Positions 13,045 to 23,617 of a DNA stretch of 64,000 nucleotides are shown piece by piece. This DNA is from Tamarix chinensis (taxonomy: Eukaryota; Streptophyta; Magnoliopsida; Caryophyllales; Tamaricaceae). The first letter of the stretch is position 1. The number at the start of each line of letters is the position of its first letter. The stretch spans positions 29,964,762 through 30,028,761 of the forward strand of contig CM060175.1 in assembly GCA_030549775.1 (NCBI GenBank). The letters are read 5' to 3'. The notes below the pieces were generated by a model that was given only the letters and a program-made list of their open reading frames with translations, was not told the origin of the DNA and did not search any database. The position numbers and the translations under genes are program-made.

Positions 13045-13330
13045 TTACTACTTCCTCTGTATGAAAAAGCAAGTTATTTTATCATTAAAATTTTATATTA
13101 AAAAAGTTATTTTTGAAAAGTTAAAGTCTACTTTTTATTTTTACCCTTTTTTTTAATTATATATGTATTAAATACTTTATTATTTGTTTAATGAATGGTG
13201 TAAGTGTAATTTTAAGACTATTTATATTACCTTCTTAAAAGGTGTGTAATTCACATAATAAGTTTTTTTTATATGTAAGAAGTATATAATGTGATTATTG
13301 GAGCACAAATCCAACCTTCTTATTAAGAAT
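13045..13330. mobile_element. Possible Stowaway/mariner-type MITE remnant
   Basis: TACTTCCTCTGT at about 13,049 resembles the TACTCCCTCCGT end of plant Tc1/mariner MITEs. It is followed by the usual A-rich AAGTTATTTT-type interior. No matching inverted end (ACAGAGGAAGTA) is visible on the far side, so the element is truncated or the likeness is chance. The mirror copy is at about 39,720-40,000. Confidence 0.3.
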
Positions 13331-14287
13331 TTTATTAGTTTTTCTTATTGTACATATATATTATAATTTATTTGTCGTTTAATGTCTCAAAGGGGGCGCA
13401 ACTTCCGACAGACCTCTCTAGCCTTATCGTCACTGGTTTGTTTTTCTTTTATTCTATTCATGTACTATTATTTTTGAATTTGTTTGTTATTTTTTCTATC
13501 TATTAAAACACTTTATTTTTTTTGTTAGAAAATTTAAGTTAGGTTTCGTCTCTTCATTACTTTTGGTGGTGTTTTTTTGTTTGTTTGGTTTGTCATTTAT
13601 TTTGTTATTTGCTAAAGTGGTTAAACTATTTTTAGCTATGCCACATTCGTAACAAGTGAGTCAAGTTTTAAATTTGATTAGGAAGTGAAATAGACCAAAT
13701 TATTTAGTATTGACTTTTTAATGTAGTTAAGGTTTGTTTAATTGATCAAGTATAATTATTATTTTCATGTTTAAAAATATATTAGTGTTAAAACTTAGTA
13801 ATAATCAATGTTTTTGAAATTATTGTTATTATTATGATAATTTTAATCTACATTAAGTTTGTTACTTTAATTTCTCTGACTTTTTTGTACGTGTCCTTTC
13901 TTTTATAATTTTTTACAACCTCTCATAATTTACTTCTCCATACCATGTCCTTATCGAATTTCTTTTTCATTTTCTCCATGTCTATATTATGTTTACCATA
14001 TTTTTGTTATCTTACCGAATAATTGTTTGACAATGTGAGTCAAGTTTAATTAGTTGATCACTTTTTTTTTTGCACTTGGTTTGCATTTATTTCATTATTA
14101 ACTAAAGTTATTAGCTGATATGTGAGTTATGCTACTAAAGTAATAGATTACCTAAAGACTAAAATAAGTCAAGTTGAAATTTTAATTAGGAGCAAAAATA
14201 GACAATTTTCATAAGACTTGACATTTTAATTTAGTTGTGGTTTATTAAATTGACAAAGTATAATTTTATTTTCATATTTTTGAACGT

Positions 14288-14288
14288 C

Positions 14289-14318
<30 letters not shown>
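14288..14318 (+). repeat. (AAT)n microsatellite, left arm
   Basis: A trinucleotide run of roughly 28 bp inside the tandem array. The mirror tract at 38,720-38,752 is a few bases longer, as expected of two arms drifting independently. Confidence 0.9.
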
Positions 14319-14320
<2 letters not shown>

Positions 14321-16633
14321 CTAGCATTTTTGTAACTGTTATTATCATTAGGATAATCTTAATCTTGATAACTATGTTATATAATCTTAATATAATAACA
14401 ACTATTGGGGTGCTTATATATTGGTGAGATGTACATTAAGTTTGCTTGTTTATTTTCTCTTGCATTATTATACTTATCATTGATTTTGTAATTATTTTTA
14501 ACCTTTAATCCTTAAATTATATATTAATATAAATTAAATTATCAAAACCTTAAGATGATGATAGAGGCCATTTATGTCAACATTTTTATTTAGTATTTAT
14601 TTTTTGCGCATACAACATATAAGCTATATAGTCTTTAACGCCACCAAGGAAGCATAGCTCATGATAGACTTCTCCAACCCTTATTGTCACCTAGTTTATC
14701 TCTCTCTCTTTTTTTTTCGTTTCTTGTTTCTTATTTTATCCAATTATAGAAAAACTTTGTTTTATATGTTAGACAATGTAAGTTAGGTTTAGTCTATTGA
14801 TCACTTTTGTTAATTATTTTTGTGGTTTTGGTTTGTCATTTATTTCATTATTAAATAAAATTGTAGCTGATATGTTAGATATGCGACATGTGTAATAGAC
14901 TATTTAGGGACTAAAATAGGTCAAGTTTAAGTTTTAATTTGGAAATAAAATAGATAGATTTAATTAGTATTGACCTACTAATTTAGATGGAGTTTATTGA
15001 ATTGACAAAGTATAATTATTATTTTAATATTTATAAATATATTAAGTTTAATAATTAATAATGATCGATCGTTTTTAAGTATTATCATTATGGTAATCTT
15101 AGCAATTATATTTATGATAGAAATATTTATTATAAGATTTGATTACATTTATAAATATAATTCTAGTTATACAATCTTAATATAATAATAGTCATCGGGG
15201 GTGTTTGTAATTAGTTGAGATATACATTAAGTTTGTTATTTTAATTTCTCTCACTCTATCATACTTGTCATTTATTTTGTAATTATTTTCAATTTCTAAT
15301 CATTAATTTATAAATTAATTATTAAAACCTTAAGATAATGATTGATGTCATTTCTCTCGGCCTTTTTTTTGTGCATACAATTTATAAGTTATATAGTCTT
15401 TGACATCGTCAAGGGAGCATAGCTCATGATTGACTTCTCTTATGCCTATCTTCACCTAGTTTATCTTTCTTTTCTTTCATTTCTCTTTTTATGTTTGTGT
15501 TTCTTTTTTCTTATTTTATTGAATTATTGAAAAAATTTGTTTTATATGTTAAACATTGTAAGTTAGGTTTAGTCTATTGATCACTTTTGTTTATTATGTT
15601 TGTGTGTTTGGTTTGTCATTTATTTCATTATTAGTTAAAGTTGTAGTTGATATGTAACATTTGTAATAAGTTGTAGTTGAAATTTGATTTGGAAACAAAG
15701 CAGACACATTTTAATTAGTATTGACTTTATAATTTAGTTGGCATTTATTCAGTTAACAAAGTATAATTATTATTTTAATGTTTATAAATATATTAAGTTT
15801 CATAATTAATAATGATTGATAGTTTTGTAATTATTATCATTATGATAATCTTAGTAATTATATTTATGATAGAAGTATTTATTATAGTAATTGATTACAC
15901 TTATAGATATAATTATAATTATACAATTTTAACATATTAATAAACATTGGGGTGCTTGTATTATAATAGTTTGTTATTTTACTTTCTCTCACTTTATCAT
16001 GTATGCCCTTTATTTTATAAATATTTTCAACCTCTAGTACTTATTCTATAAATTAATACAAATTAATTGTTGGAACCTTTATACAATTATTGATGTCATT
16101 TTTGTTTACCTTTTTATTTAGTGTTTTTTTATTGTACATATGATTTACAAGTTATTTAGTATTTAATATCATTAAAGGAGCATATCTCCCAATAGACTTT
16201 TACAACCCCTCGCCTTATTTTTTTCTCCATTTATTTACTATTTTTGTGAATTTTTTTATTTTATCCAATTATTGAAAATTTTATTATATATGTTTGACAA
16301 TATATGTTAGGTTTAATATATTCATCACTTTTGTTTATTGTTTTTGTGTTTTTAGCTTGTCATTTATTTCATTATTAACTAAAGGTGTTAATTAATATGT
16401 TAGTTATGGAATTTGCATTGGTTGCTTAAGGACTAAAATAATTAGGAAACAAAATAAACAAATTTAATTGATATTGACTTTTTAATTTAGTTTAGGATTA
16501 TTAATTTTACAAAGCAATCAATATCCAAAACTTATTATACAGGCTTTGACCTATTGCTTTAAATATGCAAGTGTTAGTACGTTTGTACGGAAAAAGTTAT
16601 GAAGATTTTTGAAATTTTTATAAAGAACTATGA

Positions 16634-17262
16634 GTGATGCATGTGCATCCTTGCCATGCAAGGATTGGTCCAACTATGTTCAGCAGGCGAGAGAAAGGTC
16701 CAACTATAAGCAGTCTGCTGTCAGTGAAAGAATGGAGGACTACAAAAGGCAGATTAATCGAGCTAGCAAGTGGTGTTCTGGTGGTTCTAATGGTTGTTGA
16801 TGGAGATGGCATTCAAGACATTGGTGGAAGTTCACACAAAATGATAAGAGGCAGTTATGCAACCTGCTGCGAAGGGAAAGGCTCCTAAGAGCTTTATAGT
16901 CATTGCATATTTCATGCCAATATTAATGGTTGTTGATATTGGAAGCTTATATAGTTGCATGCCAAGAGGTACACAATGCTTCCTATTCTCATTTTATGCT
17001 ACCTTTGGGAATCTATAATGTTGTAATTTCTTGTGAAAGGCATGCAATTAATGAATTGGCAATATATTTTTTGGAGATAGAATTGGGGCTAGATTTGCCA
17101 TGATAGTATTTGATTAATTTTGAGAAATCAATATTGAAAAATTTTGTTTGAGCTAAAAAAAATGTCATTACTAACTAGATTAAAATATGAAAATAACTAT
17201 TTTGTTTGAGGAATTTTAGTTTTCCTAAGACTTACCAAATATGGCATTTTTTACATGAAAAT
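16634..17262 (+). repeat. Repeat block A, inner left copy (truncated)
   Basis: The same block as at 1,364-1,980, with an 84-codon frame from 16,634. Its 5' flank (GCATCCTTGCCATGCAAGG) is shared only with the inner right copy. At 17,262, right after GAAAATTGC, homology to the other copies stops. They continue for another 2.7 kb into a GAD fragment that is missing here. Confidence 0.8.
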
Positions 17263-17326
17263 TGCTTATTGAAATATTATTAATATTATTGTATATTAAA
17301 TAACTAGATTAAAATATGAAAATAAT
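17263..17326 (+). other. Deletion junction with templated filler
   Basis: These 64 bases join truncated block A to repeat B. They look patched from nearby DNA. TTGCTTATTGAA matches 17,388-17,400, TATTATTGTATATTAA is a shuffled copy of about 17,328-17,345, and CTAGATTAAAATATG copies about 17,177. This pattern is typical of error-prone end joining in plants. The matching right-arm interval (about 33,090-35,785) is intact. Confidence 0.6.
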
Positions 17327-17805
17327 TCATTGTATATTAATATTATTGTTATTAAATAATTATTTATGATAACAATTATTCTTTTATATTGCTTATTGAA
17401 TCATAATTAGAACTAAAAATATTTTTATTAATTATAACTAATAAGTATCATTTATTTATTCTTAAATATTTTGTTATCAATATAATAACTTTTTTATAAA
17501 TATTAATTAGGTAAACTATATATTCACCAATAAAATAAATATTATTTGCATTGCTAGCTCATTTATATAATCATGAATCATAATATTTTATTAATTATTA
17601 ATTTATAGTTGTAATTGTCATGATTTCTATAAATTTTCTATGTATAGTTATAATTAATATTTTGTTTATATTTATTAAATATTTTGTTTATATTCATTTT
17701 GATTTATTTATGAGTTTGTCATTACACTGAATGTTATTTTTATTAACTAATTATTTTTAATAGTTGTAGTAGGATAGGAAAAGATGAGAGAAGTAATTGA
17801 CAGGT
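17327..17805 (+). repeat. Inner continuation of left palindrome arm
   Basis: This pairs in reverse complement with about 32,612-33,090 at a coordinate sum near 50,415, against 53,046 for the flanking arm. The offset of about 2.6 kb is the segment missing from the left arm. Good anchors are the stretch around 17,381-17,413 against 33,001-33,033, and the stretch around 17,760 against 32,660. The pairing stops near the (TA) run at 17,817. The same DNA is also the start of repeat B. Confidence 0.85.
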
Positions 17806-18985
17806 AATTAATGAGTATATATATATATATAGTATAATAGTAGTAGCTACTTATGATAATTTTAAACATGGGATATTTTGATAAGATTATTTTTATAGAA
17901 TTTTTTTACATGCTTATAGATTTAATATTATTAAGTAAGCATTTAATAATATACTTAAGAATAATATTAGTCTTGTCTATCATAATCAATATTTATAATA
18001 ATTATATATTAATAATTATGATCAATAGTATTTCTCACTAAAATTAATATTATTTATATTATTATTACGATCAATAATAATTTTTATAATTAGAAATTTG
18101 TAATTGTAATGAATACCTTTCTTATTAATTTACATTATGAAATTATATTTAATATTATTTGAATATATTTATTTTTTAAAATTATGATTTATATTATTTT
18201 TAATACTTATTAATTAATTGTTACAATCAGTAGTTATTATTAATTATAATTATAATTCATATTATTTTTAGTGTAAGCTAATATTATTATTATTAATTAT
18301 TTCTTTATAACTACAATCAAATTTTTTTTTCTGATTATGTTTAATATTATTCATATAAAACGTTTATAATTAAAATTAATAATACATTTATTACTGAATT
18401 AATTGTAATTAATAATAAGCCTACAGCGAAAATATATATTTTTCTTTTTAATTAGTTTGTCATTATACACCAATTACTTTTAATTATAACAATGATTAAT
18501 ATTATAATTATTTGTAATAATGGTTAATATTTTTAATAATTATTAAGTTGTCATTACAATCAATAGTTATTAATGTTAATTTATTATTTATAACTCTAAA
18601 TAACATAATTTTTTAATTATAAAATTACAATTATGTTTAATAATATTTTTTGAATTATAATTAATTGTTTAAATTAATATTATTTTTATTAAATATTTCT
18701 TAATAATTATAATTAACATTTTTTGTATGATTATGATTAATATTATTCATATAAACTAGTTATTTATTATTAAAGTTAGCTTTACTTGTATTGATTAATT
18801 TATTAATTTTAACATTGATTACATGAAAATGAGATATGACACTTTCAACTTCCTCTCTAGGTATATATCTTCTGTAAACTTTATATGCACATTTCTTATA
18901 GAGATAAGACTCATTCCAATAATAGTGTTTGTCATATAAGAGGAACCTTTTTTGTTGATAAGTGTGGTGACATTACTCTACATGC
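17327..18985 (+). repeat. Repeat B, copy 1
   Basis: A very AT-rich unit repeated directly at about 28,085-29,710 and partly inverted at 32,612-33,090. It is mostly TAATTAT-type sequence. Its last 170 bp is more complex and contains a frame open in both full copies (see 29,535-29,720). A (TA) run near 17,817-17,832 is absent from copy 2. I see no gene in the AT-rich body. Confidence 0.8.
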
Positions 18986-19044
18986 TATATAGTTTAAAAA
19001 ATCTACAAACCATGGCGCAGACTTTAACTGAAAAAATCTATATA

Positions 19045-19560
19045 GTTTAATATTTCATCGATCATAATCGATTATTTATTTCAATTTCTATTTATTATTT
19101 CATCTACATTTTCTTCCATTTTTGTGCGTTTCATTGGCTATCTATGATATCTAATATATGTAAGCCTCTAGTTATTGAGAAGTTTTAGTATGTTCACTAA
19201 ATATGGCATTTTTATATAGAGTTTTATCACCCTTCATTTATAAATTCATGTTAATAAGTATTTTGTGTGCCGCATGCCATAACCTCAGATGGATTCAACT
19301 ACAACGGTTGTTGGTTTTGGACCTTGATTCATGATGAATCGTTTCTTTGTTTATTTAAAAAAATTTGTTGGACTACTATTGAAGGAAGTGGATGAAATAG
19401 AGAAACTAAAGGTATGTGAGGTGAACTTTTATATATGGGTTTCTGACTTTTGGGTAATGCTTTGCTGGCATATGGGTATATGTTTGATTTGTTTCCCAAT
19501 AGGAGATAGTGGTCCTAGGCTGGTTGGTTGTGGTCCACAGCGGTGTTTTGGTCTCTATTT
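19045..19560 (+). repeat. Repeat block X, spacer copy
   Basis: A direct copy of 440-980, in turn inverted relative to 57,500-58,030. Together with the following PP2C relic it forms a second inverted pair (19,045-20,885 against 56,655-58,030) with a different centre from the main palindrome. A 77-codon frame at 19,331-19,564 (+) is not kept in the other copies. Confidence 0.8.
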
Positions 19561-19938
19561 ATAGGCAAAGGGTTGGCTGGTAGCATATGTTATAGCTCTT
19601 ATGATAATATTCTGATACGAGCCTGAAAGAGTGCATCCAAATCTCAGTTTTAGTTATTCATGTTCTTAGTTAAAAAACATATGAACTTAGTCTGTAAAAC
19701 TCCATACCTGATTTTTTGAATGGATAATTTGGATGATTTTCCGCTGCCCAATATTTAAATTTATATTCCCAGATATTTTGAAGCTTAGATTATCACTTTT
19801 GGGCAAGCATTGAGATTAGTTTTAATTATGTTACTGTTTGATTTATTTATCTTTTCTTATTTTGTGTTATTAGATCAGAGATCTTACTTGCTTTTAATTA
19901 TAAGGTGAGCATCTATAATAAATATATAAAAAATGCAG

Positions 19939-20211
19939 TCCATTGCAAAGGAAATGGTGGTTGCTAATATTGGTGATTCTAGAGCTGTGTTATATGCTGT
20001 ACCGCTATCTGTTGACCATAATGTCAATTATTACTACTATGCAATAATTTCTGCAGTCTGTTTTCTTGCTCTACTGGTATTTGATAACACCAATTTTGTT
20101 TTCAGCAAGACAGACCCAACGAATAGGATAGAATTGAAGCTGCAGGTGTGAAAGTGATAAACTGGAACGACTTTCGCGTTTTTGGTGTCCTTTCTACTTA
20201 ACGATTCATAG
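19939..20211 (+). pseudogene. PP2C protein phosphatase pseudogene fragment (clade A-like)
   Basis: Two exon relics of a type 2C Ser/Thr phosphatase. Exon 1 (19,939-20,022) follows an AG and reads KEMVVANIGDSRAVLY then PLSVDHN. This is the PP2C motif around the metal-binding GDSR region. An 83-bp intron (GT at 20,023, AG at 20,104-20,105) follows. Exon 2 (20,106-20,211) reads QDRPNE, stop, DRIEAAGVKVINWND, then FRVFGVLST, stop, RFIG and a GT donor. INWN-x-xRVFGVL-x-x-SRSIG is the arrangement of plant clade A enzymes (ABA co-receptor phosphatases). Two in-frame stops make it a pseudogene. The intron shows it came from genomic DNA, not a reverse-transcribed message. Other exons are not recognisable. 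Confidence 0.82.
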
Positions 20212-20295
20212 GTATGTTTATTAACACCAACTCTACTCACTACCTCATTCCAACTAATGGGCTAGAATTGACGTTGATGCTGACTTTGACTTCCC

Positions 20296-20427
20296 ATGGT
20301 GGCCTCTGTGACTTCTCAGCTTCCGGTGGAATCTGACGCTGCTCTAACAAAGAAAGGAAGAGATAGGAGGAAAGTTGTGGAGTTCTTGAGATGGAAAACC
20401 TTTTTGGTAATGGGATTATGTGTATGA
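20296..20427 (+). pseudogene. Broken copy of an 88-residue unidentified frame
   Basis: The frame begins MVASVTSQLPVESDAA, continues with KKGRDRRKVVEF and stops after VMGLCV at codon 44. Beyond the TGA the same frame still matches the partner at 56,990-57,256 (SQNSQHEFDKQW against SRNSKHEFDNRW), so the stop is secondary. It lies 85 bp after the PP2C relic. I do not recognise the protein. Confidence 0.45.
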
Positions 20428-20760
20428 TCACAGAACTCTCAGCATGAGTTTGATAAGCAGTGGTCACCGTCTACTACTTTGATAATCAGTGGTCACCATC
20501 TACCACTATGTGAAACTATTGATATTTTGAACCTTGTCTATGGAATTTTTGCCCTTTGATGAGCTTAGCTATTACTTTTTGAACAAAGTACCTTTTTTAT
20601 CTGTTTTTTATGCTTGCTTTTTTTAGGGTGAGGTGATGGGAGAGGAGTAAGGAGTTATTTGTGGATTAACTTATTGAATTTTATTTGAGAGCTAATTATT
20701 GAATGTTACTTGTGTGTTTGAATTATTGCCTATCTTTTCCATGTTGATACATTTCAGCAT

Positions 20761-20812
20761 TTTTTTGACGCTAAGGTACTTGAGCCTATGAGTTCTTGGA
20801 GCTCGATGGTAA
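20761..20812 (+). pseudogene. Possible exon relic, unidentified
   Basis: After TTTCAG the frame reads FFDAKVLEPMSSWSSM, followed by a GT. The inverted copy near 56,740-56,790 reads FLQAKVFEPMSS and then has a TAG. Shared frame and splice-like borders suggest an exon, but it is short. It may belong with the segments starting at 20,978. Confidence 0.3.
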
Positions 20813-20977
20813 TAAATTATTTTAATATCTAATTGTGCTTATGAAATAGTTGGTTCTTTTGTTTGTATTGTGATTTATGCATCAAGTATCTTGCTTTTGT
20901 GCAGCCAGAGCCCTTTTACTTAACTTCGTAGTTTGATATATTGTCCTGCTGCCCAAATTTTACATTTTCTCTACCAG

Positions 20978-22222
20978 ATGGTTACTCAGGTGGATCAAAT
21001 TACTCAAAGCTGGTGGGAAGTGGCTGAAGCTTACAATACGGGATACTGGTGAGAGCTTTCACTGTGCAATAAGTTCTGCTTTTCCTAATATCAAATTCAT
21101 TCCATGTTCTTATGATGCACTATTGTTACTTCTTGCAAATTTCCTGTTCATTTTTCTGTGGAAGGTATTCACATTGTGATGATGATATGCTTTACAACTG
21201 ATATTAACACATGTCAGTCTTTGAACTGCTTGGGTGTATCTCTAGTTTTTATTATTTTTAATGTATGTCCATTTAGTATTAATCTTTTGTTTGTTAATTA
21301 TGGTGGTACAAGTTGCAATTATATTTGAAGAGGGTGTGAATGACTGGCCTTTTAAATGTTTGGTTAAGTTTGGGTTGTTGCACTTTCACCTAGTCATGCT
21401 TATGCTATCTCCTTTTTTTTTGTCGTTTCATTTTTGGTCATTGTATTTGGTTTTTCATTCTAGTGTAGATGAATATTTATGTTGTTGGTGCAGCTATACA
21501 GGAGAGTTTCGGAACATCGATAAGTCCCTACTACAGAGGTACTCAAGGGATCATACTTGGTATGCACGCTTGTTAATAATAATTTTCTGAAGTACCTGTT
21601 TAGAAACTTAGATGCTGCTCTAAATATTTGTTTGGTATTGACTTTCCTTATTAATATCCAGTTATAAATGGAAAAGCTGATGTGACATTTTCAAATACAG
21701 AAAAAATAACAACCAATTTATCAGATTTCTTTTTACAAGAATGCATGAAGAACTTATGTTTACTGAATCCTAGCTATTATAATTCTGAGATGGTGTCCAT
21801 GTCCCAAAAGTTATCTTGAATGTATTTGTGCATTGAACCTTCATTATCTTTTCAAATTACCAGAGCAACTTTATCGGGAAAGTGGGAGGTCTTTGTAGGA
21901 GTCGTCAATTGAAAATCAACCTCCAAGAGGGCCAACATTGTACTTGCTTTAGTAATTGTATTCTCGTAGAGTTTGATCCTGTTCCAGTGGCAAGTCAAAA
22001 AGTTGCTGTGAAGGTTACAACTATTGCACTGCTAGAGATTTATATGCAAAATTTGAGGGATTTTCTTCAAATATAGGTTTTGTAGAACCTTGTTGTTGGC
22101 GTTTCTTTAAAGATTTCCTTCACATTATAAGTTTCGTTAATATCTAGGTTGAGCACACAAATGTGGGATACTTCGGCTGCGGATATTACAATAGTTGGAT
22201 TCATTGTGAATACCTTGCTTGA
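20978..22222 (+). pseudogene. Exon series of an unidentified gene
   Basis: Four segments with plausible splice borders chain into one frame. Segment a (20,978-21,048) reads VDQITQSWWEVAEAYNTGY. Segment b (21,494-21,559) reads YTGEFRNIDKSLLQRYSRD. Segment c (21,866-22,013) contains GKVGGLCRSRQLKINLQEG and LVEFDPVPVASQKVAV. Segment d (22,148-22,222) reads VEHTNVGYFGCGYYNSW and ends in TGA. Introns start GT and end AG, and phases agree (2, 2, 0) if the acceptor before c is at 21,864-21,865. The composition is clearly protein-like and the segment is single-copy here, unlike its surroundings. I cannot name the family. The stop in d, with homology-like sequence after it, suggests decay. No start exon or poly(A) signal is identified. 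Confidence 0.5.
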
Positions 22223-22720
22223 GTTCATTCCCCGTATCAACTACATGTAGTCCCATGTATTTGGTCCTCAGTGCATGTTCTTCGTGTTTGGAGTCCAAGA
22301 AAAGAAGTGTCATTTTCTTGTGTCTGAGGCTGTGTATGCTACTTGTCTGTTGATGAGATGGGCCTAACCAACGAATATCACATACTGTACCCAAGGTATG
22401 CTGCATTGGTACACTTTCTTTCTTATCTTAATGACTCAAGATTAAAATGACCCTTAATTGATGTGCTCATAGACTGTGACTATATATTATATTATGATTT
22501 TTTTCTGATCATACTGTCGCTTTAGCCCTTGATATATGTTTTCATGCTTGTGCTTTTGTGGCAATTCTAGCATGTAACTGAAATTTTGCAATTTTGTAAT
22601 GCATGGATTAAGCTTGGACGTTCTAAATATGCAGCCTTAATCATATTTGCTTGATATATTCTTATCTACTGAATTGATCTATCCATAGTAGCTAGATAAC
22701 AGAAATTTCTTCTTAATTAA
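22223..22720. other. Tail of the unidentified relic and intergenic DNA
   Basis: Sequence to about 22,400 is still relatively GC-rich and may be decayed exon. An overlapping minus-strand frame at 22,137-22,406 is probably its shadow. Beyond that is ordinary AT-rich DNA with nothing recognised. Confidence 0.3.
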
Positions 22721-23532
22721 TGAGAGGATATCCAATGAGCCTCGAACTGTATAAGAGAGCTTATATTAATATTAATTAATGACTCAGCTGTAGAGTGAAC
22801 ATTACAAATTTAAAGATTTACTTAAATAATTAACAATGTTTGAATAATATTTAACTAATCTTGATGAATGTAGGGTAATGGAAGACATTTTTTTTAATAT
22901 AATTTTAAAGGTAATTAGACCACTATTTGTAATCTTTTACTTACATATAGGCACGGCCAAAAACTTCTTTTAGTATAGAGATGATATTTGGGATTATGGA
23001 TGTTTGTTTGGATAAAATTTTGATTTGGGGGTTGGTAGTTTATATAAATATATGTGTAAAATTACTCCTTTTTTTCTTAAATAATTTCATAACTCTTTTT
23101 TGGCTTCAATCACTTATTTTGATTATTATTTTTTATTGAGGTATTGTTACTAATTTACTTGTAATATTATCCTTCATGCGGATGGATTTGTTTATTTTCT
23201 TTGGCTATTTTTTTCTTTTGTGTTATTATTTATTGTTATACAAGCATCTTTTATATGGCTATAATAACTTATGGGTTTAATTATTGTAAGAGTATATAGA
23301 TTTGTATTTGAAAGGAGATAGTTTTATTATTAGGATGGATCATGGAGCTTAGAGATATAAATATCTTGTGGTTTAAAAATTTTCATATGTATATTAATAT
23401 AATGTTTATGGTTATATTATAATTTTTTTTAATATTAGAATAAAATCATGCTCTATTGGCTGTGAATTTTTATGTTGTTTCACATGACAACTTGCTTTTG
23501 ATCGGCTATTATTATTGTTGGTGTTGATAATT

Positions 23533-23552
23533 TGTGGTTATTGTTATTGTTA

Positions 23553-23616
<64 letters not shown>

Positions 23617-23617
23617 C
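23533..23617 (+). repeat. (ATT)n microsatellite
   Basis: About 75 bp of nearly perfect ATT repeats following GTTATT units. It is the longest simple repeat in the window and lies in the non-palindromic spacer. Confidence 0.95.

Larger units (their letters stand above)
10790..16560 (+). repeat. Degenerate tandem array, about 765-bp period, left
   Basis: An AT-rich array in which one landmark recurs: a short GC-richer phrase like GCATAGCTCATGAT-GACTTCT followed by CTTATTGTCACCTAGTTTAT. It is seen near 11,045, 11,835, 12,586, 13,397, 13,930, 14,651, 15,418 and 16,180. Most spacings are 760-810 bp, and two are shorter. A second landmark per unit is the ATTTCATTATTAACTAAAG and ACTAAAATAGGTCAAG pair. 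Monomers are strongly diverged, so the array is old. The mirror array is at 36,480-42,345. No coding capacity is seen. It could be an old satellite or a decayed nest of one element. Confidence 0.75.
1..17262 (+). repeat. Left arm of giant inverted repeat (outer part)
   Basis: This stretch reads as the reverse complement of about 35,785-55,685. The pairing is seen at many points: base 1 pairs with 55,685, the GAD fragment at 3,389-3,796 with 51,921-52,328, 10,733 with 44,855, and 16,634 with 36,412. A 225-bp comparison (3,495-3,719 against 51,998-52,222) shows 4 mismatches and no indel. The coordinate sum drops by about 2.45 kb at 10,776 because the right arm has extra DNA there. Base 1 is still inside the homology, so the true outer end is not in this window. 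The coordinates are by-eye limits, not alignment output. Confidence 0.95.

Noticed and set aside
22137..22406. 89-codon minus-strand frame
   Set aside because: It overlaps the plus-strand exon-like segment 22,148-22,222 and its continuation, which has better borders and phase.
23533..23617. Short repeats as CRISPR or telomere-like arrays
   Set aside because: They are simple trinucleotide microsatellites. There are no spacers, no TTTAGGG array, and the genome is plant-like.
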